This document shows, piece by piece, positions 50,549 through 58,696 of a DNA stretch of 64,000 nt (position 1 is its first letter; every line of letters starts with the position of its first letter). The notes under the pieces are model-generated. The model made no database searches. It was not told where the DNA came from and saw nothing but the letters and a program-made list of their open reading frames with translations. The position numbers were made by a program, and so were the translations under genes. Source of the stretch: Rhodococcus oxybenzonivorans (GTDB lineage: Bacteria > Actinomycetota > Actinomycetes > Mycobacteriales > Mycobacteriaceae); contig NZ_CP021354.1 of NCBI RefSeq assembly GCF_003130705.1, positions 5,456,001 through 5,520,000 of the forward strand, in the 5' to 3' direction.

Positions 50549-52351
50549 TTAGCGCAGAAAACGCCCCGCGGCCTGCACAGCAGGGGCCGAGCTGTCTCCT
50601 GTGGCGACAAATACGGCAAATGCGAGATCGTCCTTGATTCCGACGAACCAGCCGTGGGCCGGACCGTTACCAGACTCCGCCGTGCCGGTTTTTCCGAGCA
50701 GTCCCGGAATGTCCTGTAGCGCAGTAGCGGTACCGCCGGTCACAGTTTCACGCATCATCGTTCGCAGATCCGCGGTCACCTCGGCAGGTACCGGCGGGGC
50801 CGTCCGATCGGCAGTGCCCGGTTGCCCCGTCACGATCATGGGCGCCGGCGTGGAGCCGCGAGCGATCGACGCCGCAACCAATGCCATTCCGAAGGGGGAC
50901 GCGGTCACCTGACCCTGACCGATCGCAGATTCGACACGGGCCGCCGAGCTGTCGGCGATCGGTACGTTGCCGGTCACGGTTGTCAAACCCGGTGTCACAT
51001 AATCCACCCCGAGTCCGAACTGCAGGGCCGCGTTCTGTAGGGCATCGGCCGGAAGCCCCACAGCCAACCGGCCCATCGTGGTATTGCACGATCGGGCGAA
51101 GGCGGTGTGCAGCGGGACCTGACCAAGGTCGAATTGATCGTCGTTGGGTATCTGCCTGCCCTCGATGTTCTCGGTTCCGGGGCAGGGCAGCACGGTGTCG
51201 ATGGTGGCGGATCCGGCCTGCAGGGCAGCCGACGTCGTGACCGTCTTGAAGGTGGACCCCGGCGGGTACAGGCCGGTGAGCGCGATCGGGCCGAGCGCGT
51301 CGGCGGGAGCGTTCTGCGCGACCGCCAGCACGGCACCGGTGGACGGGCGCAGGGCGACGATCGCGGCCTGCTGCGGCATGTCCGCCAGAGCCCGCTCGGC
51401 CGCCGTCTGCATCGGGAGGTCGAGGGTGGTCGTGATGTCGGGGGCGACGGGGCCGTCCTCCCCCGCGATGCTCTCCGCCGAGCCATCGGCTGAGACCAGC
51501 TGGACGGCCCACCCGGCGGAGGCGTCCTGCCCCTGCTGCCACAGGTCGGCGAGTCCGGACAGCGTCGGGGATGCGAGTGCCTTGTCGGTGCTCAGCAGTC
51601 GCGCCTGCGGGACGAGCGTCACCCCTGGAAGTGCAGTCAGTTGCGCCTCGATGGGTGCCAGATCCTCCGCGCGCAGACTGATCGCGGTGACGGGTTTGCC
51701 CTGGGCATCGGCCACATCCTTCTGCAGTGACGCCGGGGTGATCGTGGGCGCGAGGGGGGCGAGCAGCGCTGCCACTGCGGCGGTGTCCGCACCCTGGTCC
51801 AGGTTCACCAGAGTGACCACTTGCTCCGTGAGAATCGGCGCGCCAGACGACGACAGCACCTTCGGCGGCCGCCCGGTCGTCGGGGTGTAGCGAACGGTCG
51901 TGTCTTCCGTGAGCCCGGGCGCAAGCACGGCCGGATCCCAGGTGATCTTCCAGTCGTCACCCTGCTTCGCCGCGTTGCCACTCGTGCTGTACTTCCACTC
52001 CTGCCCCTCGGCGAAGGGCCAGGTGACCTCCATCGTGAAGGTTCCGGCGTCGTCGCCCGACTCCTGCACGTCGGTACGGGCGAAGGTTCCGTCCTTGTTG
52101 CCCAGCCCGTCGTAGAGGGCGGTGATGGCCGCCGATGCGGCGGCGGGGTCGGTGGTGAGGGCCGCGGCTGCCTGGACGTCGTCGGCATTGAGAGCATCGA
52201 CGAACTCCTGGCTGACGGTATCCGGCTGATCAGGTCCGAAGAGGCCGCAGGCGGACAGCGTCATCGCGAGGACGGCTATGCCGGCGGTGGCCTTACGCCT
52301 GGGGCCGGTGGGACTGTGACGAACTGTTGAGGTGCGCACGTAGTCGATCAT
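50549..52351 (-). CDS. Penicillin-binding lipoprotein, class B-type transpeptidase with MecA_N domain
   Basis: 600 residues. Lipobox LSAC (Cys35), an NTF2-like MecA_N domain (about 42-155), a PBP dimer domain, and the transpeptidase with all three motifs: S366-T-F-K369 in YPPGSTFKTV, S421-C-N423 in ARSCNTTMG, and K554-T-G in LLGKTGTAE. It would cross-link peptidoglycan outside the membrane; relatives include mycobacterial PBP-lipo (Rv2864c). The degenerate copy starts 67 bp downstream, suggesting tandem duplication and co-transcription. Divergent from the gene at 52446. Confidence 0.9.
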   Translation of the reverse strand: MIDYVRTSTVRHSPTGPRRKATAGIAVLAMTLSACGLFGPDQPDTVSQEFVDALNADDVQAAAALTTDPAAASAAITALYDGLGNKDGTFARTDVQESGDDAGTFTMEVTWPFAEGQEWKYSTSGNAAKQGDDWKITWDPAVLAPGLTEDTTVRYTPTTGRPPKVLSSSGAPILTEQVVTLVNLDQGADTAAVAALLAPLAPTITPASLQKDVADAQGKPVTAISLRAEDLAPIEAQLTALPGVTLVPQARLLSTDKALASPTLSGLADLWQQGQDASAGWAVQLVSADGSAESIAGEDGPVAPDITTTLDLPMQTAAERALADMPQQAAIVALRPSTGAVLAVAQNAPADALGPIALTGLYPPGSTFKTVTTSAALQAGSATIDTVLPCPGTENIEGRQIPNDDQFDLGQVPLHTAFARSCNTTMGRLAVGLPADALQNAALQFGLGVDYVTPGLTTVTGNVPIADSSAARVESAIGQGQVTASPFGMALVAASIARGSTPAPMIVTGQPGTADRTAPPVPAEVTADLRTMMRETVTGGTATALQDIPGLLGKTGTAESGNGPAHGWFVGIKDDLAFAVFVATGDSSAPAVQAAGRFLR

Positions 52352-52445
52352 GCCTGAGATGCTGGCGGCCCTGAGGATAAGGGTGTAATCATGTAATCAA
52401 TGCTTCGTCACACAGACAGAGCATCCAGGCTCCCAGGAGGACGCC

Positions 52446-53012
52446 ATGAAGAACGCCCAGGCCCCCGGAGACCGCCGTTTCGGCCGTCCCGGCGGATGGC
52501 AGCAAGCAGATGTTCCCGATGCGAGCGACGCGGCCGACTGGTTCGCCGGCCGACTGCCCGACGACTGGTTCACCGGGCCGGCCACCGTCGAGGTCGACCG
52601 TGAAGAGATCGTCGTCGTGGGAGAGCTGCCTCCCGTCGAGTCCGGCGACTCCGCCTCGGAGGCCGCCGTCGACGGGCGCATCGCACGCTTCCGCGAGAGC
52701 ACTCGCGCCGACCGAATGCGCATCGCACACGAGGCCGAACTCCGCTACGGACGGAAGGTGGCGTGGGGAGTCACCCTCGACGGCCGCCGCTCGTTGTTCA
52801 CTCACCTCGCCGTCCCGGTGATGACCCGACTTCGCCAGCCCGAACGCAAGGTTCTCGACACACTGGTCGACGCCGGGGTGGCGCGATCTCGCTCGGACGC
52901 CCTGATGTGGACGGTTCGACTCGCAGGCAAGCACAGTGAGCAGTGGCTCACCGAACTGCGCGAGGCGATGGCGAAGGTGGACGAACTGCGCGCGGACGGC
53001 CCGCAGATTTAA
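52446..53012 (+). CDS. Conserved actinobacterial protein of unknown function
   Basis: 188 residues, soluble. The N-terminal half is acidic (FAGRLPDDWFTGPATVEVDREEIVVVGELP). The middle ARFRESTRADRMRIAHEAELRYGRKVAWGVTL is charged helical. The end, VLDTLVDAGVARSRSDALMWTVRLAGKHSEQWLTELREAMAKVDEL, looks like a ribbon-helix-helix or short helical bundle. No catalytic motif recognised. GAGGACGCC precedes ATG 52446. Divergent from the PBP gene across 94 bp. A small DNA-binding or adaptor role is possible but unsupported. Confidence 0.7.
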   Translation: MKNAQAPGDRRFGRPGGWQQADVPDASDAADWFAGRLPDDWFTGPATVEVDREEIVVVGELPPVESGDSASEAAVDGRIARFRESTRADRMRIAHEAELRYGRKVAWGVTLDGRRSLFTHLAVPVMTRLRQPERKVLDTLVDAGVARSRSDALMWTVRLAGKHSEQWLTELREAMAKVDELRADGPQI

Positions 53013-53025
53013 TTCGATTGCCGAG

Positions 53026-53061
53026 GCATCGGGTGGGCCCTACCCTGAACTCACCCGATGC
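53026..53061. terminator. Hairpin between the 188-aa gene and the ABC-F gene
   Basis: GCATCGGGTG (53026-53035) pairs with CACCCGATGC (53052-53061), 16-base loop, 14 bases after the stop codon. It may end the upstream transcript or belong to the ABC-F leader, because a short ORF starts within its right arm. Confidence 0.6.
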
Positions 53062-53111
53062 GCGCAGGGCGCGTCAGACGAAAGGACACGGGCCGTTGCT
53101 CCTGACGAGGT
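53058..53111 (+). CDS. Possible 17-codon upstream ORF in the ABC-F leader
   Basis: ATG at 53058 reads MRRARQTKGHGPLLLTR and stops at 53109-53111, 41 bases before the ABC-F start. Its start codon lies in the right arm of the hairpin 53026-53061. Leader peptides of this size control several antibiotic-resistance ABC-F genes by ribosome stalling; whether this one does is inference. No clear ribosome site precedes it. Confidence 0.3.
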
Positions 53112-53152
53112 AGTTCCGCGAGTCTTCATCCGCACACACCTCGGAGTACCCC

Positions 53153-54733
53153 ATGGCCCAGTCATATCTGTCCCTGTCCGATCTCACTTTCTCGTGGCCT
53201 GACGGCGAACCGGTCTTCGACGGCGTCGACGCCGTGTTCGGCTCGGGCCGTACCGGCGTGGTCGGCCTCAACGGTGCCGGAAAATCCACCCTCCTTCGCC
53301 TGATCGCCGGCGTACTGCAGCCCGACCGGGGGTCGATCGTCGCACGCGGCGAGGTGGCCTACCTGCCGCAGGACATCACCCTCGATCCGGGTCTGCGGGT
53401 AGACCGCATCCTCGGTATCGCCGATCTTCGCCACTCGCTGCACCGGATCGAATCCGGGGTGGGCACCCCCGAGGACTTCGACGCTGCCCAGGGTCGCTGG
53501 GACATCGAGGAACGCGCGATCTCGACGCTGCACAAACTCGGGCTCGAACGGGTGCTCGGCTCCGCGAGCGACCTCGATCGCACGGTCGGCACACTGTCCG
53601 GGGGTGAAACGGTCCTGCTCGGCCTCACCGCAAAGCTGCTGACCGAACCGGAGATACTTCTGCTCGACGAGCCCACCAACAATCTGGACGGGAGTTCGCG
53701 CCGCAGGCTCTACTCCGTCGTCGAGCAGTTCTCGGGCGCCATGCTGGTGGTCAGCCACGACCGTGATCTGCTCGACCTCATGGACGCCACCGCGGAGCTG
53801 CGCGGCGGCGGCATCCGGATGTTCGGCGGCAACTTCAGCGTCTACCAGGAGATCGTGGACGCGGAGCAGGAAGCTGCATTGGCCGCGGTGCGGGACGCGC
53901 GTGGTGACGTACAGAAGCAGAAACGGGAGCTCGCCGAGGCGCGGATCAAGCTGGATCGGCGCAAACGCTACGGCCAGAAGATGTTCGAGACCAAGCGTGA
54001 ACCGAAGATCGTGATGGGGATGCGGAAGCGTCAAGCCCAGGAATCGGCGGGGAAGCTGCGAAACAACCACATCGCGAAGGTCGACGAGGCCAGGGAGTCT
54101 TTGACGGAAGCGGAGAGTGCCGTCCGGGACGACCGCGAGGTGCGCATCGAACTTCCCGACACCGAGGTGCATTCGGGCCAGGACGTGATTTCGGTGCAGG
54201 ACCTGAAACTCGGCAGCGGACAACGGGTGTCGCTACACGTCGTCGGGCCGGAGCGTATCGCACTGGTCGGGCGCAACGGTGTCGGCAAGACGACGCTGCT
54301 CGACGCAATCGTGAAAGCGGGACCGCGCGTACCGTTCAAGTCCCTGCCACAGCGGCTCGACGTCTTCGACGAGGCGCTCACGGTGGCGCAGAATGTCGCC
54401 GCGGCGGCGCCGCATGCCTCGCAGGAGCAGATTCGCGCACAGTTGGCTCGATTTCTGTTCCGAGGGAACGACTCCGACGTGCTCGCCTCGGCATTGTCGG
54501 GCGGCGAACGGTTGCGAGCAGCTCTCGCAACGATATTGCTGGCCGAACCTGCACCCCGCCTGCTACTGCTGGACGAGCCGACGAACAACCTCGACCTCCC
54601 GAGTCTGTCGCATCTCACGCAGGCGCTCCGCAGTTTTCGCGGAGCACTGATCGTGGTGAGTCACGACCGTCGTTTTCTCGAGGACATCGGGGTGACGCGG
54701 CGGCTCGAACTCACCGAGGACGGGCTGCTGTAG
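53153..54733 (+). CDS. ABC-F subfamily ATPase
   Basis: 526 residues, two ABC cassettes with no membrane segments. Walker A motifs: GLNGAGKST and GRNGVGKTT. Signatures: LSGGE in each half. Walker B: LLLDEPTNNLD twice, each followed by VVSHDR. The charged inter-domain linker (QKQKRELAEARIKLDRRKRYGQKMFETKREPKIVMGMRKRQAQ) fits the ribosome-acting ABC-F type. It binds the ribosome E site; possible roles are antibiotic protection or translation-factor activity like EttA. GGAG lies 9 bases before ATG 53153. A possible upstream ORF would support antibiotic-inducible expression. Confidence 0.88.
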   Translation: MAQSYLSLSDLTFSWPDGEPVFDGVDAVFGSGRTGVVGLNGAGKSTLLRLIAGVLQPDRGSIVARGEVAYLPQDITLDPGLRVDRILGIADLRHSLHRIESGVGTPEDFDAAQGRWDIEERAISTLHKLGLERVLGSASDLDRTVGTLSGGETVLLGLTAKLLTEPEILLLDEPTNNLDGSSRRRLYSVVEQFSGAMLVVSHDRDLLDLMDATAELRGGGIRMFGGNFSVYQEIVDAEQEAALAAVRDARGDVQKQKRELAEARIKLDRRKRYGQKMFETKREPKIVMGMRKRQAQESAGKLRNNHIAKVDEARESLTEAESAVRDDREVRIELPDTEVHSGQDVISVQDLKLGSGQRVSLHVVGPERIALVGRNGVGKTTLLDAIVKAGPRVPFKSLPQRLDVFDEALTVAQNVAAAAPHASQEQIRAQLARFLFRGNDSDVLASALSGGERLRAALATILLAEPAPRLLLLDEPTNNLDLPSLSHLTQALRSFRGALIVVSHDRRFLEDIGVTRRLELTEDGLL

Positions 54734-54749
54734 GACCGACGGGAAGATC

Positions 54750-55553
54750 GTGCACACTGGGCGGGTGAAGCACGCTACCAATCCCGTCGACGGTGTCCGG
54801 GTCGCGTACGAGACCGTCGGCGACGGGGAACCCTTCGTCCTCATCCACGGCACTGCGCTGTCACATGCCATCTGGCGCGGGTTCGGTTACGTTCGCGCAC
54901 TTCGGGATCGGTACCGGTTGATCCTCGTCGACCTCCGTGGACACGGCCGCAGCGACAAACCACACGATCCGGCGTCGTATGCCATGGACTTGATGAGCGC
55001 CGACATCGTGGCGGTCCTCGACGAGGTCGGGCTGCCCAGCGCGCACGTTCTGGGCTACTCGCTCGGTGGACGTGTCGCGCTGACACTGGCCGTTCAGAAC
55101 CCCGAACGCCTCGAGAGTCTGATCATCGGAGGCGGCAGCAGCCTCCCGCAGGCCGGCGCCTTCGATCGCTTGTTCTTCCCTGGCTGTATCGACGTGCTCG
55201 AGCAGGACGGGATGGATGCGTTCCTCGAACGATGGAATGCCCGACGCTCCTGGCCGATCGACGCAGGCACCCGTGCGGCATTCAAAGCTAACGACGCGAA
55301 GGCATTGGCCGCGTACATGCGGCGTTCGGGTGACGAACCGGGTGTAGACGACGAGGTGCTACGTCGGATCGCCGTCCCGACGCTGCTGTTCGTCGGATCC
55401 AAGGATGCCGAACGTTTGGGGGACACGCGGCGGGCGGCGTCCCTCATTCCAGGGGCGTCGTCGGTGATTCTTCCTGGCTTCGACCACTCGAGCGCGGTGG
55501 CCGCGAGCACCGAAGTGCTCGCGGCCGTCGAGCCGTTCCTGGCTTCGGTGTGA
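54750..55553 (+). CDS. Alpha/beta hydrolase
   Basis: 267 residues. The oxyanion segment is FVLIHGTALSHAIWRGF, the nucleophile elbow GYSLGGRVAL (Ser), the acid residue region LLFVGSKDAERLGD, and the final His is in PGFDHSSAV. Likely an esterase or a lactone or C-C hydrolase; substrate unknown. GTG 54750 or GTG 54765 may be the start. It begins 16 bp after the ABC-F stop and may be co-transcribed with it. Confidence 0.83.
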   Translation: MHTGRVKHATNPVDGVRVAYETVGDGEPFVLIHGTALSHAIWRGFGYVRALRDRYRLILVDLRGHGRSDKPHDPASYAMDLMSADIVAVLDEVGLPSAHVLGYSLGGRVALTLAVQNPERLESLIIGGGSSLPQAGAFDRLFFPGCIDVLEQDGMDAFLERWNARRSWPIDAGTRAAFKANDAKALAAYMRRSGDEPGVDDEVLRRIAVPTLLFVGSKDAERLGDTRRAASLIPGASSVILPGFDHSSAVAASTEVLAAVEPFLASV

Positions 55554-55557
55554 ACGG

Positions 55558-55935
55558 CTACACCCACTCCACCAACTGGATGATCACTCCGTTCGGGTCG
55601 CTCATCTGGAAGTAGCGCTCACCCCAGGGTTCCGTTTCGATGGGCGTGACGATCGGGACACCCTCGGCCTGCAGCCGCTCGTACTCGGTGTCGATGCCGT
55701 CGACGACCAGCGCGATGAGCAGACCCTCCCCGGCCGCACCCGCGATGTGCGCGGGCTTGAACGTTTCGAGTCCTGTCCGCAGGAAGACCAGGCTGAAGCC
55801 GACGTCCTCACGCTTCAGCGACACGAATCCGTCGGCTGCCATGTCCTCGACGAAACCGAGATGGGTCTTGGCGAAATCGGCCGATGCAGTCGGGTCGGCG
55901 ACGTTCAGTGACAGTGCGCTTGCCGTGACCTTCAC
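55558..55935 (-). CDS. VOC-superfamily (glyoxalase/bleomycin-resistance-like) protein
   Basis: 125 residues, one VOC module pair: ALSLNVADPTASADFAKTHLGF at the start and GERYFQMSDPNGVIIQLVEWV at the end. Glyoxalase-type metal Glu (IQLVEW) is present. Possibly a dioxygenase, isomerase or drug-binding protein. A CGTACG dyad lies 34 bp upstream of its start. Overlaps nothing; convergent with the alpha/beta hydrolase. Confidence 0.82.
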   Translation of the reverse strand: MKVTASALSLNVADPTASADFAKTHLGFVEDMAADGFVSLKREDVGFSLVFLRTGLETFKPAHIAGAAGEGLLIALVVDGIDTEYERLQAEGVPIVTPIETEPWGERYFQMSDPNGVIIQLVEWV

Positions 55936-55968
55936 AGTGGTGTCCTTTCCTTGACGACACCCCTCTAA

Positions 55969-55981
55969 CGTACGCCGTACG
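55969..55981. promoter_or_regulatory. CGTACG-C-CGTACG dyad upstream of the VOC gene
   Basis: Two CGTACG half-sites around one base, flanked by TAA and ATA, in the 73-bp gap between the VOC gene and the acyl-CoA dehydrogenase stop. Symmetric sites of this style are typical TetR-family operators; the regulator is not in the window as far as I can tell. Confidence 0.45.
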
Positions 55982-56008
55982 ATATTTGTTCCCGGGGCAT
56001 CGACGACC

Positions 56009-57244
56009 TCAGACGCCGAGCAGACCCTTCGCGATGTGCGTCACCTGAATCTCGTTGCTTCCGGCGTAGATCATCAGCGACTTCGCGTCGCGCGCCAGCT
56101 GCTCGACCCGGTACTCGGCCATGTAGCCGTTACCGCCGAACAACTGCACCGCCTCCATCGCCACCTCGGTGGCCGCGCGCGAGGAGTACAACTTCATCGC
56201 CGACGCTTCTGCCAGTGTCACCGGGTCCCCCGCCTCCGCCCGTTCGATGGCGTTGAAGACCATGTTCTGCACGTTCATCCGGGCAATCTCCATCTCGGCC
56301 AACTTGAGCTGCACCAGCTGGAACTGTGCGATCTCCTTGCCCCACAACTTGCGGGACTTGGCGTAGTCGACACACAGACGGTGACATTCGTTGATGATCC
56401 CGAGCGACAACGAGGCGATGCCGATACGTTCGGCGGCGAAGCTCTCCTTCGCACTGGACTTCCCGTCCGATGCGCCGCCCTCTTCCGTCTCGCCGAGCAG
56501 TCGATCGCGGCCGACGCGCACGTTGTCGAAGAACAACTCACCGGTGGGCGAGGAGTTCATCCCCATCTTCTTGAACGGCGCACCCTGGGTAAGCCCCTCC
56601 ATGCCCGCGTCGAGGACGAACGTGAGCACCTTGCGGTCGCGGCGGTCGATCGACGCGTCGCCGTCGTCGAGCTTCGCGTACACGATCATGACGTCGGCAT
56701 AGGGCCCGTTGGTGATGAAGGTCTTCTGCCCGTTGAGGATGTAGTCGTCTCCGTCGCGCCGGACATAGGACTTCATGCCACCGAAGGCGTCCGAGCCGGA
56801 ATCGGGTTCGGTGATGGCCCAGGCGCCCACTTTCTCGAAGGTGACCAGGCCGGGTAGCCAACGCTCCTTCTGCGCCAGAGTGCCTCGACTGCGGATGGTG
56901 CCCGCCGCCAGGCCGAGGCTCACGCCGAGGGAGGCGACGAGCCCGAGACTCACCCCCGCCAGCTCGGCATTCATGATGACGCCCATGCTGCCCGCACCGA
57001 GACCGGCCGATTTCTCGCCTTTCTCCGCGGATTCGGGGTCTTCGCCGCGTTCGCGGGCCAGCGACTTCTCGAGGGCGTCCCGCGCCATCTCGTCGATACC
57101 GAAAGTGGCGAAGAGCTTGCGGATGATGTCGAACGGAGGCAACTCCCCGGTCTCGAGCTTGTCGACGTGGGGTCGAATCTCCTTGTCGATGAAGCCGCGG
57201 ATCGCGTCGCGGAACATCAGATCGGTGTCGGACCACTGATACAT
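56009..57244 (-). CDS. Acyl-CoA dehydrogenase
   Basis: 411 residues from ATG 57244 (MYQWSDTDLMFRDAIRGFI). FAD/substrate segments: AWAITEPDSGSDAFGGM and GNGYMAEYRVEQLARDAKSLMIYAGSNEIQ. At the position of the usual MCAD catalytic Glu (YEGT) it has Ala (YAGSNEIQ). Like isovaleryl-CoA and long-chain dehydrogenases, it probably uses the helix-G Glu in FAAERIG. An insert, RGEDPESAEKGEKSAGLGAG, lies near residue 80. It makes trans-2-enoyl-CoA. A KstR-type box ends 49 bp upstream of this start, suggesting a steroid or lipid catabolic role. The frame is open to ATG 57289, but the added residues are unconserved. Confidence 0.88.
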   Translation of the reverse strand: MYQWSDTDLMFRDAIRGFIDKEIRPHVDKLETGELPPFDIIRKLFATFGIDEMARDALEKSLARERGEDPESAEKGEKSAGLGAGSMGVIMNAELAGVSLGLVASLGVSLGLAAGTIRSRGTLAQKERWLPGLVTFEKVGAWAITEPDSGSDAFGGMKSYVRRDGDDYILNGQKTFITNGPYADVMIVYAKLDDGDASIDRRDRKVLTFVLDAGMEGLTQGAPFKKMGMNSSPTGELFFDNVRVGRDRLLGETEEGGASDGKSSAKESFAAERIGIASLSLGIINECHRLCVDYAKSRKLWGKEIAQFQLVQLKLAEMEIARMNVQNMVFNAIERAEAGDPVTLAEASAMKLYSSRAATEVAMEAVQLFGGNGYMAEYRVEQLARDAKSLMIYAGSNEIQVTHIAKGLLGV

Positions 57245-57292
57245 GCCGGGGACTCCAGTCGCTGAAAAGACAATGACACTTCCCCGCAAATA

Positions 57293-57306
57293 TAGAACAG
57301 GTTCTC
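57293..57306. promoter_or_regulatory. KstR-type operator upstream of the acyl-CoA dehydrogenase
   Basis: TAGAACAGGTTCTC matches the KstR box TAGAACGTGTTCTA at 11 of 14 positions with the AACnnGTT core intact. It lies 49 bp upstream of the preferred start. A second inverted repeat, CTCGTT-N6-AACGAG, overlaps its end (57304-57321). Confidence 0.6.
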
Positions 57307-57331
57307 GTTATTGGGAACGAGACCGCGCCCG

Positions 57332-58633
57332 CTACCTGATGAGCCTCAACCGTTGCGCGAGCCAGGGCGTTTCCTTCTCCAGTCCGGCAGACCACACGGC
57401 GAAGCTGTGACCCCCGGGGACCTCGAGGTACTGCACATCCATGCCCGCATCCTTCGCGGCCTGGAAAACCTTCTGCGCGCCGGGCCGGTAGTCCGCGTCG
57501 TCGCTGCCGACGACGAAGACCCCGGCCGAGTCCGGGTATTTCTTCGTCGCCATCAGATCGAGCGGATTGACTTTCTCGAATGCAGACTCGCTTCCGCCGA
57601 ACGCTGCGTCGAGCGTCCTCTGACGATCACCGAGTGTGGGCTCTTCCTGTCCGGAGATGTCGAGGAACGTGGGGTACACCTCGGGATAGTTGGTTGCCAT
57701 CTGCAGCGAACAGGTGCCGCCGTAGGAGAGGCCGCCTATCGCCCAGGCTCGGGGGTCCCGGTTGACCTGAAGGTTCGAGGCCACCCAGGCCGGAACGTCT
57801 TTGGCCAGATAGGTGGCCACGTTGCCCATGGGCGAGTCGACGCACAACGGGTTCGCGATCTGTGAGCCGGTAGCGTCCGCGACCACCACGACGGGAGCAA
57901 GACCTTCGTGCTCGGCCGCGAAGGCATCCATCGTAGATGTCAGCTTGCCGCCCGCGAGCCAGTCCTCCGGAGCGCCGGGCTGGCCGGCGAGAAGTACCAG
58001 CACGGGCAGCAGAGGCCGAGGATTCGTGAAATATGCAGGGGGCAGATAGATTTCGGCGTCGCGGGCGGTGAAATTCGATTGCGTGGCGGGGATGTGCGCG
58101 GTGAGGACGCGGCCCTCATCGCCCATCCCCGGCGGAGGAGTCCACAACGCGTCGAGAGGCGTCCCGGTGACAACCCTCTCGGTGACACCCCCCAGATCGT
58201 GAAGATCCACGCGATCGAACGGTTCGTCTCCGAAAGCGGTGCCCACAGTGGGATACGCGTCGAACACCAGATTGATCTGCGTCGCCGACGCGAGCACGAC
58301 CGCGATTACCGCCAGTACCGACACCGCCGCCGATGCCGCCGTACGTCCGGCCCGAATCCTCGGAATCAGCAAAAGAATTGCGGCCAGACCCACCCCGATC
58401 CACACATAGATGGAAATTTCGATCGGGTCAGGAAAGGGTCGGAGGATCTTCTCGACGGCGATATAGACGGCGAGGGTGACCACGGCGGCCACTGCGAGAC
58501 AGAGCGGCAGGGCTTTCCTGCGAAACCACGGGACACGGGCGGCCAGCAACCACACGCCACCGAGTGCGCCCAGGCCGGTGAGAATCCAGGGCAGAGGCCC
58601 TGAAATCACGCTGAGGTCGCTGAGCCATTCCAC
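57332..58633 (-). CDS. Membrane-anchored esterase (PF00756-type alpha/beta hydrolase)
   Basis: 433 residues. Four N-terminal membrane helices (for example LPWILTGLGALGGVWLLAARVP and ALPLCLAVAAVVTLAVYIAV) are followed by an extracytoplasmic esterase-D/mycolyltransferase-like domain: TAHIPATQSNFTARDAEIYLPPAYF, nucleophile elbow GGLSYGGTCSL (Ser), Asp in VVGSDDADYRPG, and His in VPGGHSFAVW. It may act on mycolates or other envelope esters (inference from the fold and the topology). GTG 58633 is the start (VEWLSDLSV); the frame upstream to 58945 is antisense to trpF and not coding. Confidence 0.8.
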   Translation of the reverse strand: MEWLSDLSVISGPLPWILTGLGALGGVWLLAARVPWFRRKALPLCLAVAAVVTLAVYIAVEKILRPFPDPIEISIYVWIGVGLAAILLLIPRIRAGRTAASAAVSVLAVIAVVLASATQINLVFDAYPTVGTAFGDEPFDRVDLHDLGGVTERVVTGTPLDALWTPPPGMGDEGRVLTAHIPATQSNFTARDAEIYLPPAYFTNPRPLLPVLVLLAGQPGAPEDWLAGGKLTSTMDAFAAEHEGLAPVVVVADATGSQIANPLCVDSPMGNVATYLAKDVPAWVASNLQVNRDPRAWAIGGLSYGGTCSLQMATNYPEVYPTFLDISGQEEPTLGDRQRTLDAAFGGSESAFEKVNPLDLMATKKYPDSAGVFVVGSDDADYRPGAQKVFQAAKDAGMDVQYLEVPGGHSFAVWSAGLEKETPWLAQRLRLIR

Positions 58634-58687
58634 GTCACGAAGCCTAGAGCGCGAACCCGCACTGCGTCGGCTACTCGAAGCGACCGT

Positions 58688-58693
58688 TAAAAT
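58688..58693 (+). promoter_or_regulatory. Possible -10 for a leaderless trpF transcript
   Basis: TAAAAT, 6 bases before the second of two tandem GTG codons (58697 and 58700). No ribosome-binding site is present. Confidence 0.45.
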
Positions 58694-58696
58694 CGT

